Source: Rikenellaceae bacterium | GTDB lineage: Bacteria > Bacteroidota > Bacteroidia > Bacteroidales > Rikenellaceae | Direction of reading: 5' to 3' | Assembly: GCA_015060115.1 (NCBI GenBank) | Contig: SUZB01000012.1 | Location: 1 to 53,490 of the forward strand | DNA: 53,490 nucleotides | Part shown: positions 41,492 to 50,249 of the stretch, piece by piece | Position numbering within the stretch: position 1 is the stretch's first letter | Layout of the letters: each line of letters opens with the position of its first letter | Notes under the pieces: generated by a model | What the model saw: only the letters and a program-made list of their open reading frames with translations | Told to the model about the DNA's origin: nothing | Databases searched by the model: none | Made by a program: the position numbers and the translations under genes

Positions 41492-44122
41492 ATGAAAGAG
41501 ATGTACAAGTTCTCTGTGGCGGAGATTGCCTCGGAGCTTCGCACAAGTGTGGAGAGTGGATTAAGTAGTGAGGAGGCGAAGAGAAGAGTTGCGGCAAATG
41601 GCTACAACGAGTTTGCGAAGCGCAAGCAGAAGTCGCTAATTGTAAAGTTCTTGGAGCAATTCAAGAGCTTTATGATTATTGTGCTTATCGTGGCAGCCAT
41701 AGTGTCGGGCGCTGTGGGCATACACAATGGCGAGGGCTTCACCGATGCCATCATCATCCTCGCTATTGTCGTTATCAACGCCATTATCGGCGTTGCACAG
41801 GAGGCCAAGGCCGAGAAGTCGTTGGAGGCATTGGAGCGTATGTCGGCACCCCACGCAAAGGTTGTGCGTGATGGCAATGTCGTAGTTATCGAGGCTCGCG
41901 AATTGGTTGTTGGCGATGTTGTGGAGATCGAGACAGGCGACTCCGTACCTGCCGATTTGCGCTTGACAGAGGCCGTAAACCTCAAGATTGGCGAGGCAGC
42001 CCTAACAGGCGAGTCGTTGCCCGTAGAGAAGACAACCGATGTAATTGACCACACCGTAGAGATTGGCGATAGAGAGAATATGGCGTTCAGCTCGTGCTCG
42101 GTAACCTATGGCCGAGGTCGCGGTATTGTCGTAGCTACGGGTGAGAGAACCGAGGTGGGCAAGATTGCCACGATGATTGACTCGGTAGGCAACCGCAAGA
42201 CGCCTATGCAGGAGCGCTTGGATAAGTTGGGCAAGTTCCTCGCTATCGCAGCCCTCGTTATATGCGCCATTATCTTCGTAGTGGGCATCGCATACGGCAA
42301 CGACATCGTAACGATGTTTATGACCGCCGTAAGCCTTGCTGCGGCAGCTATTCCTGAGGGTCTGCCTGCGGTATCGACCATCGTACTGGCTATTGGCGTT
42401 CAGCGCCTTGCCAAGCAGAACGCTATCATTCGCAACCTCCCTTCGGTCGAGACATTGGGAAGCACCACCGTTATCTGCTCCGACAAGACAGGTACTCTGA
42501 CCCAAAACCGAATGACCGTAACGCATATTTACACCGAGGGTGCACTATCAACAAGCGACACACTGAGCGACACTGCCCAGCTCCTTACGCGCATTGCGGT
42601 TTTGGCCAACGATGCCAAGTTTAGCCGCACGGCAGAGGGCGCAACAAGCATTGGCGACCCCACGGAGACCTCGTTGGTGGACCTTGGCGCTAAGCACTCA
42701 CTGTTTAAGGACAAGTTGGAGGCCGAGGCAGAGCGTGTTGCGGAGATACCCTTCGACTCGGAGCGCAAGCTGATGACAACAATTCACCGCACCGAGGCGG
42801 GTTTAATGGTGGCTACGAAGGGTGCTATGGACGAGTTGTTGCAGGCGTGCAACCGCATTGTCGATGGTGGCAAGGAGCGTGATATTACCGCTGAGGATAT
42901 CGAGCGCCTAAAGCGTGAGAATGAGGCTATGGCAAATCAGGCGTTGCGCGTCTTGGCTATGGCATACAAAGATATTGACGCTGTGCCTGAGGAGGTTACG
43001 CCCGCCAGCGTAGAGTGCGACTTGGTATTTGTCGGTATGGTCGGTATGATTGACCCGCCACGCGAGGAGGTCAAGGCCTCGGTTGCAGAGTGTCGCAAAG
43101 CGGGTATTCGCCCAGTGATGATTACGGGCGACCACCGCATCACGGCAATGGCTATTGCTCGTGCCTTGGGCATTATGCTCGAAGGCGATAGAGCGCTTAC
43201 GGGAACGGAGGTCGAGGCGATGACAGATGACGAGCTATATGAGGCAGCGGCAACGGTGGCTGTCTTTGCGCGTGTCGCCCCTGAGCATAAGGTACGCATC
43301 GTAAAGGCCTTTCAGCGCCGTGGCAATATCGTAGCGATGACTGGCGATGGCGTGAACGATGCCCCCGCCCTGAAGCTCGCCGACATTGGTGTTGCAATGG
43401 GTATTACGGGCACCGATGTATCGAAAGAGGCCTCGGATGTAATCTTGGCCGATGATAACTTCGCCACTATCGTATCTGCCGTAAAGGAGGGCCGTCGTAT
43501 TTATGACAACCTCCTAAAGTCTATACAATTTATGCTCTCGACCAACCTTGGCGAGATTATGGTATTGTTCACAGCGGTTATTGCCAACTGGGCTACCCCG
43601 CTGCTTCCGATTCACATCCTCTGGATTAACCTTGTTACGGACTCATTGCCCGCCTTGGCGCTCAGCGTAGACCCCGCATCTCACGATATTATGTCGCGCA
43701 AGCCCCTCGACCCCAAGCAGGGCATCCTCACCCGCTCGTTGTCGCTACGCATCGTATTGCAGGGCGTGATGATTACCGCCTTGGTACTCTGGGCATATAA
43801 TATAGGTATGGAGCGAAGCGTTGATGTGGCACGCACGATGACCTTTGCCACACTCGCATTCTCGCAGATGACGCTGATTTTCAGTATTCGTTCAGGTATG
43901 GAGAATGCCTTTAGCACACTCTTCTCAAATCTTCTGTTGTGGGGTGCGATACTCTTTGTGGTGCTACTTATGGGCGTTGTGCTCTTTGTGCCAGCCTTGC
44001 AGAGCATCTTCCATATCGTAGACCTTAGCACGGTGGAGTGGCTCTGGGTTGTCGGTTTATCGTTCGCTCCGTTTCTCCTTAGCGAGATTGTTAAGCCGAT
44101 AGCTAAACTCTTTGCACGATAG
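41492..44122 (+). CDS. Calcium-transporting P-type ATPase (type II)
   Basis: 876 residues, full length. Order: N-terminal cation-ATPase segment with NGYNEFAKRKQ, membrane helices 1-2, actuator domain with LTGESLPVEK, helices 3-4 with the ion-site AAIPEGLPAV, the phosphorylation motif CSDKTGTLTQNRMT, nucleotide-binding domain, hinge MTGDGVNDAPALKLADIG, and six C-terminal helices. This organisation is that of SERCA/PMR1-type Ca2+ pumps. VTDSLPALALSVDPA is the helix-6 region. Substrate is Ca2+ by family, although Mn2+ or Na+ pumps exist in the same class. An intrinsic terminator begins 4 nt after the stop. Confidence 0.92.
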   Translation: MKEMYKFSVAEIASELRTSVESGLSSEEAKRRVAANGYNEFAKRKQKSLIVKFLEQFKSFMIIVLIVAAIVSGAVGIHNGEGFTDAIIILAIVVINAIIGVAQEAKAEKSLEALERMSAPHAKVVRDGNVVVIEARELVVGDVVEIETGDSVPADLRLTEAVNLKIGEAALTGESLPVEKTTDVIDHTVEIGDRENMAFSSCSVTYGRGRGIVVATGERTEVGKIATMIDSVGNRKTPMQERLDKLGKFLAIAALVICAIIFVVGIAYGNDIVTMFMTAVSLAAAAIPEGLPAVSTIVLAIGVQRLAKQNAIIRNLPSVETLGSTTVICSDKTGTLTQNRMTVTHIYTEGALSTSDTLSDTAQLLTRIAVLANDAKFSRTAEGATSIGDPTETSLVDLGAKHSLFKDKLEAEAERVAEIPFDSERKLMTTIHRTEAGLMVATKGAMDELLQACNRIVDGGKERDITAEDIERLKRENEAMANQALRVLAMAYKDIDAVPEEVTPASVECDLVFVGMVGMIDPPREEVKASVAECRKAGIRPVMITGDHRITAMAIARALGIMLEGDRALTGTEVEAMTDDELYEAAATVAVFARVAPEHKVRIVKAFQRRGNIVAMTGDGVNDAPALKLADIGVAMGITGTDVSKEASDVILADDNFATIVSAVKEGRRIYDNLLKSIQFMLSTNLGEIMVLFTAVIANWATPLLPIHILWINLVTDSLPALALSVDPASHDIMSRKPLDPKQGILTRSLSLRIVLQGVMITALVLWAYNIGMERSVDVARTMTFATLAFSQMTLIFSIRSGMENAFSTLFSNLLLWGAILFVVLLMGVVLFVPALQSIFHIVDLSTVEWLWVVGLSFAPFLLSEIVKPIAKLFAR

Positions 44123-44126
44123 GTAC

Positions 44127-44164
44127 AAAAATTGCTGTTTTCCCCGAGAAAACAGCAATTTTTT
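44127..44164 (+). terminator. Intrinsic terminator between the ATPase and the MFS gene
   Basis: AAAATTGCTGTTTTC pairs with GAAAACAGCAATTTT around CCCGA, and the T-run ends exactly one base before the MFS ATG at 44165. The T-run and hairpin arm occupy the place of the ribosome binding site. Confidence 0.88.
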
Positions 44165-45358
44165 ATGAAGGTAAATACAGGAAAGGGTACGATGCCCCTT
44201 GTGGCATTGGTCGCTATATGGTCGGTGTCGGCGATTGTGTCGTTGCCGGGGTTGGCCGTGTCGCCAATTCTCGATAAGTTGGATACTATATTCCCTACGG
44301 CAGGGCGGTTGGAGGTCGAGATGTTGGAGTCGTTGCCCTCGCTGATGATTATACCCTTTATGCTTATTGCGGGCAGGCACTCCGTAAAGGGCAACAAGAT
44401 AAGAATGTTGGTGCTCGGCACAGCGATATTCCTTATCTGTGGCATCGGCTCGATGCTCTCGCGGTCGTTGGTTGAGCTAATTGTGCTTGGCGCTCTGATG
44501 GGCATCGGTGCGGGCATTATCATTCCGCTATCTACGGGTCTTGTTGTCGACTACTTTACGGGCGATGAGCGCGTAAGGCAGCTTGGCATAAGCTCGGCAA
44601 TCAACAACCTCACATTAGTCGGCGCTACGGCTCTTACGGGCTACCTTGCAGGCATAGAGTGGCACTTGGCATTTGCCGTATACCTACTCCCCGCCATAAC
44701 ACTCATTTTGGTCCCTGCGCTAAGCCACACCAAGCCCGACCCTGAGCCTGCATCGGGAGCTCAAAATAGGCAGAAGAGCCTCAACCGCAATATGATACTA
44801 CGACTGATGCTCTTCTACTTTATCATTACCTACGCCTCGTTGGTCGTTACCTTCAACACCTCGTATATCGCCGCCACAGCACACCTCGATGCCACACGCT
44901 CAGGCTTCATCATCTCACTATTCTTCCTTGCGATAATGGCGCCAGGATTTATGCTAAATGCAATTATCAGATGGTTCGGTAGCGCTGTAAACCTATGGTC
45001 GTTAATCGTTATGGGCGCAGGATTGCTCCTTATGTCGCTACCCCACCCCTCGTTTGCAAAGCTCGCCACAGGCGCTATACTCACAGGCTTGGGCTATGGC
45101 GTTATGCAACCTATAATATACGACAAGGCGGCAACCAACTCGCCACCGAAGGAGGCTACACTCGCACTGTCGTTGGTAATGGCCGTAAACTATCTTGCGA
45201 TAGTCGTTGCGCCATTCCTTATTGAGGCGATAAACCGCATATTCCACACCTCATCGTACCGATTTGCATTCCTCGCAAACGGAGTCCTCACACTCACAAT
45301 AGCCATCATCGCGCTATTTACGATGAAGAAGAGTAGAGTCCTTGGTAGCGACGATTAG
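44165..45358 (+). CDS. MFS transporter
   Basis: 397 residues from the ATG at 44165. An upstream in-frame start at 44132 would lie inside the terminator hairpin and encode a hairpin-derived peptide, so I reject it. About twelve membrane helices are visible. The N-terminal half has GLAVSPILDKLDTIFP and GALMGIGAGIIIPLSTGLVVDYF, the family loop 2-3 region is RHSVKGNKIR, and a loop of about 30 residues is central. Substrate unknown; resembles small-molecule or drug efflux permeases. It has no visible promoter, so its mRNA must pass the preceding terminator. Its stop codon overlaps that of the convergent pnuT. Confidence 0.85.
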   Translation: MKVNTGKGTMPLVALVAIWSVSAIVSLPGLAVSPILDKLDTIFPTAGRLEVEMLESLPSLMIIPFMLIAGRHSVKGNKIRMLVLGTAIFLICGIGSMLSRSLVELIVLGALMGIGAGIIIPLSTGLVVDYFTGDERVRQLGISSAINNLTLVGATALTGYLAGIEWHLAFAVYLLPAITLILVPALSHTKPDPEPASGAQNRQKSLNRNMILRLMLFYFIITYASLVVTFNTSYIAATAHLDATRSGFIISLFFLAIMAPGFMLNAIIRWFGSAVNLWSLIVMGAGLLLMSLPHPSFAKLATGAILTGLGYGVMQPIIYDKAATNSPPKEATLALSLVMAVNYLAIVVAPFLIEAINRIFHTSSYRFAFLANGVLTLTIAIIALFTMKKSRVLGSDD

Positions 45359-45921
45359 TGCCCCACCTGCTTACGCCAACGCAGATAGCCGGCAACAGCC
45401 AAGATGCAGTAGATGGTATAGAGTCCTGCGGTGAGGGGTATGCCCTTGTAGAGGTATAGACACACGCTAATCATATCGACAACAAGCCACACAAGCCACT
45501 GCTCGACCATCTTACGCGAGAGCATCCACATAGCCACGATGCTCAGCGCCGTAGACATAGAGTCGAAGAAGGGCACTCGGCTGTCGGTAAACTCCGTAAG
45601 CAGGAAATAGAGCACTATGTGTAGCACCACATAGGTTGCCACAAGTGGCACAACACTCTTTATGGGTGTATGCTGAATCTTGCCCTCATCCTTGCTCTTA
45701 GGCTTGCGCTTCCATACAACAAGACCGTAGATGCCCGCAGCGACATAGTAGAGCTGCATAGCGGCATCGGCATATATGCCATTCGTAAGGTACAACACGC
45801 CGTGCACCATAGGCATAATAGCGCCAATAACCCACACCCAGATATTGGCCTTGTACTCCAACCAGAGGTAGAACAATCCGAGGGTGGTGCCTACGATTTG
45901 CAGTATGAGAGACCAATCCAT
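45355..45921 (-). CDS. pnuT: PnuC-family vitamin transporter, probably thiamine (PnuT)
   Basis: 188-residue membrane protein with about seven helices and family motifs WLEYKANIWVWVIGAI and GIYADAAMQLYYVAAGIYGLVVW. PnuC members carry nicotinamide riboside, but those under a TPP riboswitch in Bacteroidetes are thiamine transporters (PnuT). The riboswitch at 48195-48331 and the TonB receptor 3 bp upstream support thiamine here. The thiamine pyrophosphokinase gene that often follows in related operons is absent, since the stop overlaps the convergent MFS gene by 4 bases. Confidence 0.88.
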   Translation of the reverse strand: MDWSLILQIVGTTLGLFYLWLEYKANIWVWVIGAIMPMVHGVLYLTNGIYADAAMQLYYVAAGIYGLVVWKRKPKSKDEGKIQHTPIKSVVPLVATYVVLHIVLYFLLTEFTDSRVPFFDSMSTALSIVAMWMLSRKMVEQWLVWLVVDMISVCLYLYKGIPLTAGLYTIYCILAVAGYLRWRKQVGH

Positions 45922-45924
45922 AGT

Positions 45925-48171
45925 TTAGAAATTAACCGTAATGTTTGCCAAGAAGTTGATAGGTGCCTGAGGGAAGTAGAATGCCTCGTCGTAACGCTCA
46001 CCGTCCCACATATACGAATAGCCGTAGCCATTCGACTCATAGAGGGTCGAGAAGAGGTTGTTGATAGCCAAGCCAAAGCGCACCTCACGCTCGGCCTTGG
46101 TCTTAAGCGAATAGCCGAGGTTGAGATTCGTAACGCAGTAGCCATCGAGCGACAAGGCCTCAATCTCGTTATTCGTAAAATACTGCTTTCCAACATACTG
46201 CGTATGCCACAAGGCGCTAAAGCCACCTATATGGAAGTCGGCGATAAGCGAGCCTACGACAGAAGGAGAGTACGAGATACTCTTTTCGCCAAGATTCTCG
46301 CCATAGGTGGGGCTATCCTTGAGTTCATCGACATAATCCTTAATCTTGTTCTGAGAAAGCGTAGCATTTGCCGATAGTGTAAACCACTTCGCCACCCTCC
46401 ACGATGCCATCAATTCGACACCACGACGATAGCTCTTATCGACATTCGTATTAAGCGCATCATCGCCATCATTGACCATACCTGTTGCCACCAACTGGTT
46501 GTGGTAGAGCATGTAGTAGAGGTTGATGCCCAACGACAGACGAGGTGCGATATAGGTATAGCCCACCTCGAAGTCTACGAGGCGCTCAGGCTTGGGATAG
46601 CTATCGTCAGCCGAGAACATATAGCGGTCGGTAAAGTCCGAACGGGTAGGCTCGCGGTGTGCCACAGCAACAGATGCAAAGAGATTGTGGCGATGGTGGA
46701 TATAGCTGATGCCAAGGCGAGGATTTAGGAAGTTGTAGCGCTGGTCTACATCAATAGGCTGCATCGTAACACCCTCATCACCCCAGATAGCGTTGTCGTT
46801 AGTGCCCCACGCCTTGTAGTGAACATAGCGATACTGCAAGTCGGCAAAGAGGTGCAACGAGTTATCCATCAAACCACGAAAAACCGACCAGTCGGCACGC
46901 ACAAAGGCGTTGGCATCCTGCTTCGTTACATCGTTGTCGTACCAACGACCGCCAATATCGCCCTTGTCGAGGCCATCAACCCACGACAGAGTGCCCCAGT
47001 GCGGACAGGTGTAGTAGCTCCACGAGCCACCAAAGGTAAGGTCAAGTGCCGATGTCGTGTAGTGGGCTGCAAGGTTAGCACCACCGAGGTGGTTGCGCAT
47101 AATCTTATGGCGGATAAGGTCGCCCTGCTCCTTGTCGGTTGCAAGGTTGAGATAGCCCGCCAACCAAGCATCCTCCTTGTACTGGTTATAGTAGCCGTAG
47201 CCGTAGGTATAGAACATCGTGGCGTTGAGTTGCCAATGGTTATCGAAACGATGGTTCAGAACGAGCTGGTTGTTGATTTGCAAGTAGTTATCGGTCTGGT
47301 CATCGTAGTAGTCTACATGGGTGCCATCGGCCAAGACGAATGGGCCGTCAGAGGTTGTATACTGACCCGAATCGTGATACCTACGGCCATAGAGCGCCAT
47401 ATCCTCGCGCGACACGCCATTGTAGGTAAGATAGGTCTTTGCCGAGCCACCAAACGACAGCAGCTTAATCTTGGTCTGGTCGCCATAGTAGCCCACCTGC
47501 GCCATATAGCTCTTAAGGTCGGTTGAGCCTCGGTCGATGTAGCCGTCAGAGCCGATATGCGTAAGTCGAGCATCTACCACCCAATGGTCGCGCATCAAGC
47601 CCGACGAGATATGCACCGCCTGCTTGTTGGTGTTGTACGAGCCATAAGAGAGCGATGCCGAGCCACAGAAGTCGGGCGAGAGGGCATCGGTAGTCATCGC
47701 CACCGAGCCACCAAAGGCGCCTGTGCCGTTGGTCGATACTCCAGCACCTCGCTGCACCTGCACCGAGCCTACCGACGAGATAAGGTCGGGCGTGTCGTAC
47801 CAGTACATAGAGTGCGAGTCGGGGTTGTTCATCGCTACACCGTTGATTGTAACATTGATGCGTGTAGCATCTGTGCCACGCAAGCGGATAGAGGTAGCAC
47901 CGATGCCGATACCGGTCTCGTTGGTGGCAATCATCGAGGGGGTAAGTGCAAGTGCCGAGGGTAGGTCAGTGCCATAGCTCGAACGCACGATGGCCTCTCG
48001 CGTAAGATTATCTTGTGCTACGGGCGTAGTGCGCTTGGCTGCCGTAGTCAAGACCTCGACAACCTCCATCTCGTAGACCTTCGTAGTATCCAACTTGGGA
48101 TAGTTATCCTCCGATGCGTGTGCCGAAAGTGCAGCACCAAGGAGGGCAAATAAAATAAAAAACCTTTTCAT
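45925..48171 (-). CDS. TonB-dependent outer-membrane receptor, probably thiamine uptake
   Basis: 748 residues with a signal peptide ending ALSAHAS. The plug domain (about 35-160) includes TRINVTINGVAMNNPDSHSMYWYD and VQVQRGAGVSTNGTGAFGGSVAM. The rest is a 22-strand-type barrel with alternating aromatic strands, ending in a terminal ITVNF. It is first in the operon, with pnuT 3 bp downstream and a TPP riboswitch in its leader. In Bacteroidetes such a receptor plus PnuT pair moves thiamine across the outer and then the inner membrane. The ligand is inferred from the riboswitch, not from receptor residues. Confidence 0.9.
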   Translation of the reverse strand: MKRFFILFALLGAALSAHASEDNYPKLDTTKVYEMEVVEVLTTAAKRTTPVAQDNLTREAIVRSSYGTDLPSALALTPSMIATNETGIGIGATSIRLRGTDATRINVTINGVAMNNPDSHSMYWYDTPDLISSVGSVQVQRGAGVSTNGTGAFGGSVAMTTDALSPDFCGSASLSYGSYNTNKQAVHISSGLMRDHWVVDARLTHIGSDGYIDRGSTDLKSYMAQVGYYGDQTKIKLLSFGGSAKTYLTYNGVSREDMALYGRRYHDSGQYTTSDGPFVLADGTHVDYYDDQTDNYLQINNQLVLNHRFDNHWQLNATMFYTYGYGYYNQYKEDAWLAGYLNLATDKEQGDLIRHKIMRNHLGGANLAAHYTTSALDLTFGGSWSYYTCPHWGTLSWVDGLDKGDIGGRWYDNDVTKQDANAFVRADWSVFRGLMDNSLHLFADLQYRYVHYKAWGTNDNAIWGDEGVTMQPIDVDQRYNFLNPRLGISYIHHRHNLFASVAVAHREPTRSDFTDRYMFSADDSYPKPERLVDFEVGYTYIAPRLSLGINLYYMLYHNQLVATGMVNDGDDALNTNVDKSYRRGVELMASWRVAKWFTLSANATLSQNKIKDYVDELKDSPTYGENLGEKSISYSPSVVGSLIADFHIGGFSALWHTQYVGKQYFTNNEIEALSLDGYCVTNLNLGYSLKTKAEREVRFGLAINNLFSTLYESNGYGYSYMWDGERYDEAFYFPQAPINFLANITVNF

Positions 48172-48194
48172 ACTTTAACAATTTTAAGTTTGAA

Positions 48195-48331
48195 AAGGGG
48201 CATATAAGATATGTATCCAATCCTGGTCTCGGCATTACCCGTATCCAGTACGATGGGTGTAATCTCAGCCTCGCTCCCTCCCTCGATTTTATCCGGAATC
48301 CAACCGACAGGAAAGAGGTCAGCACCCCTTT
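48195..48331 (-). ncRNA. TPP (THI-box) riboswitch
   Basis: Minus strand. P1 5' arm AAAGGGG followed by TGCT (about 48331-48321), then the conserved CTGAGATTACACCC (with TCTCAG seen at 48263-48268 on the plus strand), then GGATACGGGTAATGCC, and a 3' arm GCCCCTTTT (48194-48202) pairing with the 5' arm. These are the core elements of the thiamine pyrophosphate aptamer. It lies between the promoter and the TonB receptor start and should switch receptor and PnuT off when TPP is plentiful. No strong terminator hairpin was found, so control of translation is more likely. Confidence 0.88.
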
Positions 48332-48339
48332 GTTAGGCA

Positions 48340-48347
48340 CAAAGATA
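48340..48347 (-). promoter_or_regulatory. -7 box for the thiamine uptake operon
   Basis: TATCTTTG on the minus strand, about 9 nt before the riboswitch P1 stem. Fits the Bacteroidetes box, and the start would be at about 48334. Confidence 0.7.
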
Positions 48348-48404
48348 CGCAAAAAAAATGAAAGAGCAAGGAGAATGGTAGTTTTTAGTTGTTAGTTGTT
48401 AGAG

Positions 48405-48515
48405 GGTTAAGACAAGTAAGACGATATGACGATAGGACAAGTAAGACCAGTAGGACTTTTTGATACCCGACCTCGTAAGGTCCTATGGTCTTAAAGTCCT
48501 AAGGTCTTAAAAAGA
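48405..48515. repeat. TARGAC-word hairpin repeat with conserved CCCGACCTC loop
   Basis: Left arm of 8-9-nt words (TTAAGACAA, GTAAGACGA, TATGACGA, TAGGACAA, GTAAGACCA, GTAGGAC), loop core ATACCCGACCTCGTAAGG (48473-48490), right arm of inverse words (GGTCCTAT, GGTCTTAA, AGTCCTAA, GGTCTTAA). Flanked on both sides by TTAGTTG heptamers. It fills most of the gap 48360-48740, where I see no gene. Confidence 0.82.
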
Positions 48516-48718
48516 TAGTTGTTAGTTTTTAGTTGCTAGTTGTTAGAAGAATCCTTCCTAAAGCATCTTAACACACTAATAATCAGTATACTGCACCGAG
48601 CATAATCGTAACTTGCTGATAATCAGCGGGTGGAAAAATTCGCATTTCCACCCTCACATACCACGCTGAATATCAATACTTTAGAAGTCGTAAACAGGAA
48701 AAATTTAGGGGCGAAAAA

Positions 48719-48750
48719 TTTGGCGCTGCTATATATAAGAAGTACCTTTG
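48719..48750 (+). promoter_or_regulatory. Promoter of the 48782-50981 cassette
   Basis: -33 TTTG (48719-48722), 20-nt spacer, -7 TACCTTTG (48743-48750), 31 nt before the ATG. It is among the best complete matches to the Bacteroidetes promoter in the window. Confidence 0.75.
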
Positions 48751-48781
48751 CATTAGGAAATCACCAAAAAACAACCCGACT

Positions 48782-49504
48782 ATGACGAAACTGAACAAAG
48801 GGCTACTTAGGCTATTGCTGCTACTGGCTATGATGGTTGCCACCAATGGTGCAATGGCACAATATAGCTACCGTTTTAGCGATGAGCTCGGCACATATCG
48901 TGTAAAGTTCACACCTCACAAGGAGACAAAGTTCAAAGCACCTACCACAAAGCCACTGCTTCCCGCAACGCACGAACTACGCATAGGTATCTTGTGGGGA
49001 GGATTGGATTATTATGGCGATATTGCCAATGAGAGCTCAATAGATTTCTATAGAGATAAAATCGATGTATCGAAATTATCGGGGCCCGACCATTGGTATG
49101 CCTTTACGCTCGATTACGGCTACTGGGCAAGAGAGTGGGTTAGCATCGGTGGCTCAATAAGTTGGATTGCAGGTCTGCGCAACTACTACAACGAGTATGA
49201 CCGCAAGCACGCCTTCACCGACCACTGCAACCATATTTCGATTATGCCCATAGCGCGTTTTGCGTGGTTGCGTAAAGGCAGGGTGCAACTCTACTCTTCT
49301 ATCGGATTTGGCTTCGGAATCCTCCAACAACGATTTCTCTCCAACCCTCGCGTAAATAGCGTCAATGCCTACTTTACATACGACTTAAAACCCTTCGGCA
49401 TCGCCGTAGGCCGTAAGTGGTTCGGCTATATGGAGTTGGGCTATGGCTCACGCGGAGTAATAAATGTCGGTTTCGGCTATCGTATCAACACTAAAACAAA
49501 ATAA
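48782..49504 (+). CDS. Outer-membrane-like barrel protein of unknown function
   Basis: 240 residues; a signal peptide ends near NGAMAQ. The mature chain is rich in aromatic beta strands (YAFTLDYGYWAREWVSIGGSISWI, QLYSSIGFGFGI, FGYMELGYGSRGVINVGFGYRI) and ends near the last strand, as in 8-strand barrels. It shares its layout with the next gene: a short N-terminal extension, two paired strands, an ARFAWLRKGRVQLYSSIGFG segment matching DARFSWFRSDMVEMYSSVGLG, and a final GFGYRI/GFGFRF. They are therefore tandem paralogues. First gene of a three-gene unit. Confidence 0.8.
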   Translation: MTKLNKGLLRLLLLLAMMVATNGAMAQYSYRFSDELGTYRVKFTPHKETKFKAPTTKPLLPATHELRIGILWGGLDYYGDIANESSIDFYRDKIDVSKLSGPDHWYAFTLDYGYWAREWVSIGGSISWIAGLRNYYNEYDRKHAFTDHCNHISIMPIARFAWLRKGRVQLYSSIGFGFGILQQRFLSNPRVNSVNAYFTYDLKPFGIAVGRKWFGYMELGYGSRGVINVGFGYRINTKTK

Positions 49505-49506
49505 CT

Positions 49507-50244
49507 ATGCGACACCTATATAAATATATAATGGCTGCCCTCTTCGTCCTTGTCGTAGATATGGCAACGGCACAAGAGGTGGTGAGCGATGAACTTATCC
49601 GCGACCGCGTAACGAGCTATACGCCTACCTCAGATAACTATGTGAACAACCTAACTACTGTAAACTACATAGGACATAAAGCGGAAGAGAGCGTGCGTTG
49701 GACAAACGACATTCGCATCGGTTATGGCGCACGAGGCATCTTCTCTCTTCTATTGCTCGACGAGTCATTCGTCTTCCAGTACGATGATGTGTACATACCC
49801 GAGACACTGCCTTATAGGGTTGATTATCTACGCACCAATCGTGGGCCTATGCGCCGCTTTATGACACTCTCGGCAAACTATCACCGCCAGATTAAGCCTT
49901 GGTTTGCCCTCGGCTGCAAGAGCTCGTTTGCCGGTATCTGGCAATCAACTTTCGACTCAATTAGCGGTGTAAAACGCTACTCGGAGAATGTCTATAATGT
50001 TGCAGCCTTGGTCGATGCCCGTTTCTCGTGGTTTCGAAGCGATATGGTTGAGATGTATTCATCTGTAGGTCTTGGACTTATGGCACATATCGAGAAGATG
50101 GGTGGCGCATTATGGCCAATGTTCGACATCGCAGCCATCGGTATTTCGGTGGGTCGCTCATTCTACGGCTTTTTGGAGATTGGCGCAGGATGTGCAGGCT
50201 CGACGCGCATAGGTTTCGGTTTTAGGTTTAACGACAAAAAGTAG
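49507..50244 (+). CDS. Outer-membrane-like barrel protein, paralogue of the upstream gene
   Basis: 245 residues with a signal peptide ending in DMATAQ. The sequence follows the same strand plan as the preceding protein (FMTLSANYHRQIKPWFALGC, ARFSWFRSDMVEMYSSVGLGLMAHI, FYGFLEIGAGCAGSTRIGFGFRF). It begins 2 bp after the upstream stop, so translation is coupled. I do not recognise a named family. A paired pore or a receptor assembly is possible, but there is no direct evidence. Confidence 0.8.
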   Translation: MRHLYKYIMAALFVLVVDMATAQEVVSDELIRDRVTSYTPTSDNYVNNLTTVNYIGHKAEESVRWTNDIRIGYGARGIFSLLLLDESFVFQYDDVYIPETLPYRVDYLRTNRGPMRRFMTLSANYHRQIKPWFALGCKSSFAGIWQSTFDSISGVKRYSENVYNVAALVDARFSWFRSDMVEMYSSVGLGLMAHIEKMGGALWPMFDIAAIGISVGRSFYGFLEIGAGCAGSTRIGFGFRFNDKK

Positions 50245-50249
50245 CAACT

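Noticed and set aside
44132..44164. Upstream start for the MFS protein
   Set aside because: These codons are the terminator hairpin itself; the ATG at 44165 gives a normal N terminus.
48104..48352. 82-codon minus-strand frame upstream of the TonB receptor
   Set aside because: It reads through the promoter and the TPP riboswitch and overlaps the receptor start; conserved RNA motifs explain the sequence.
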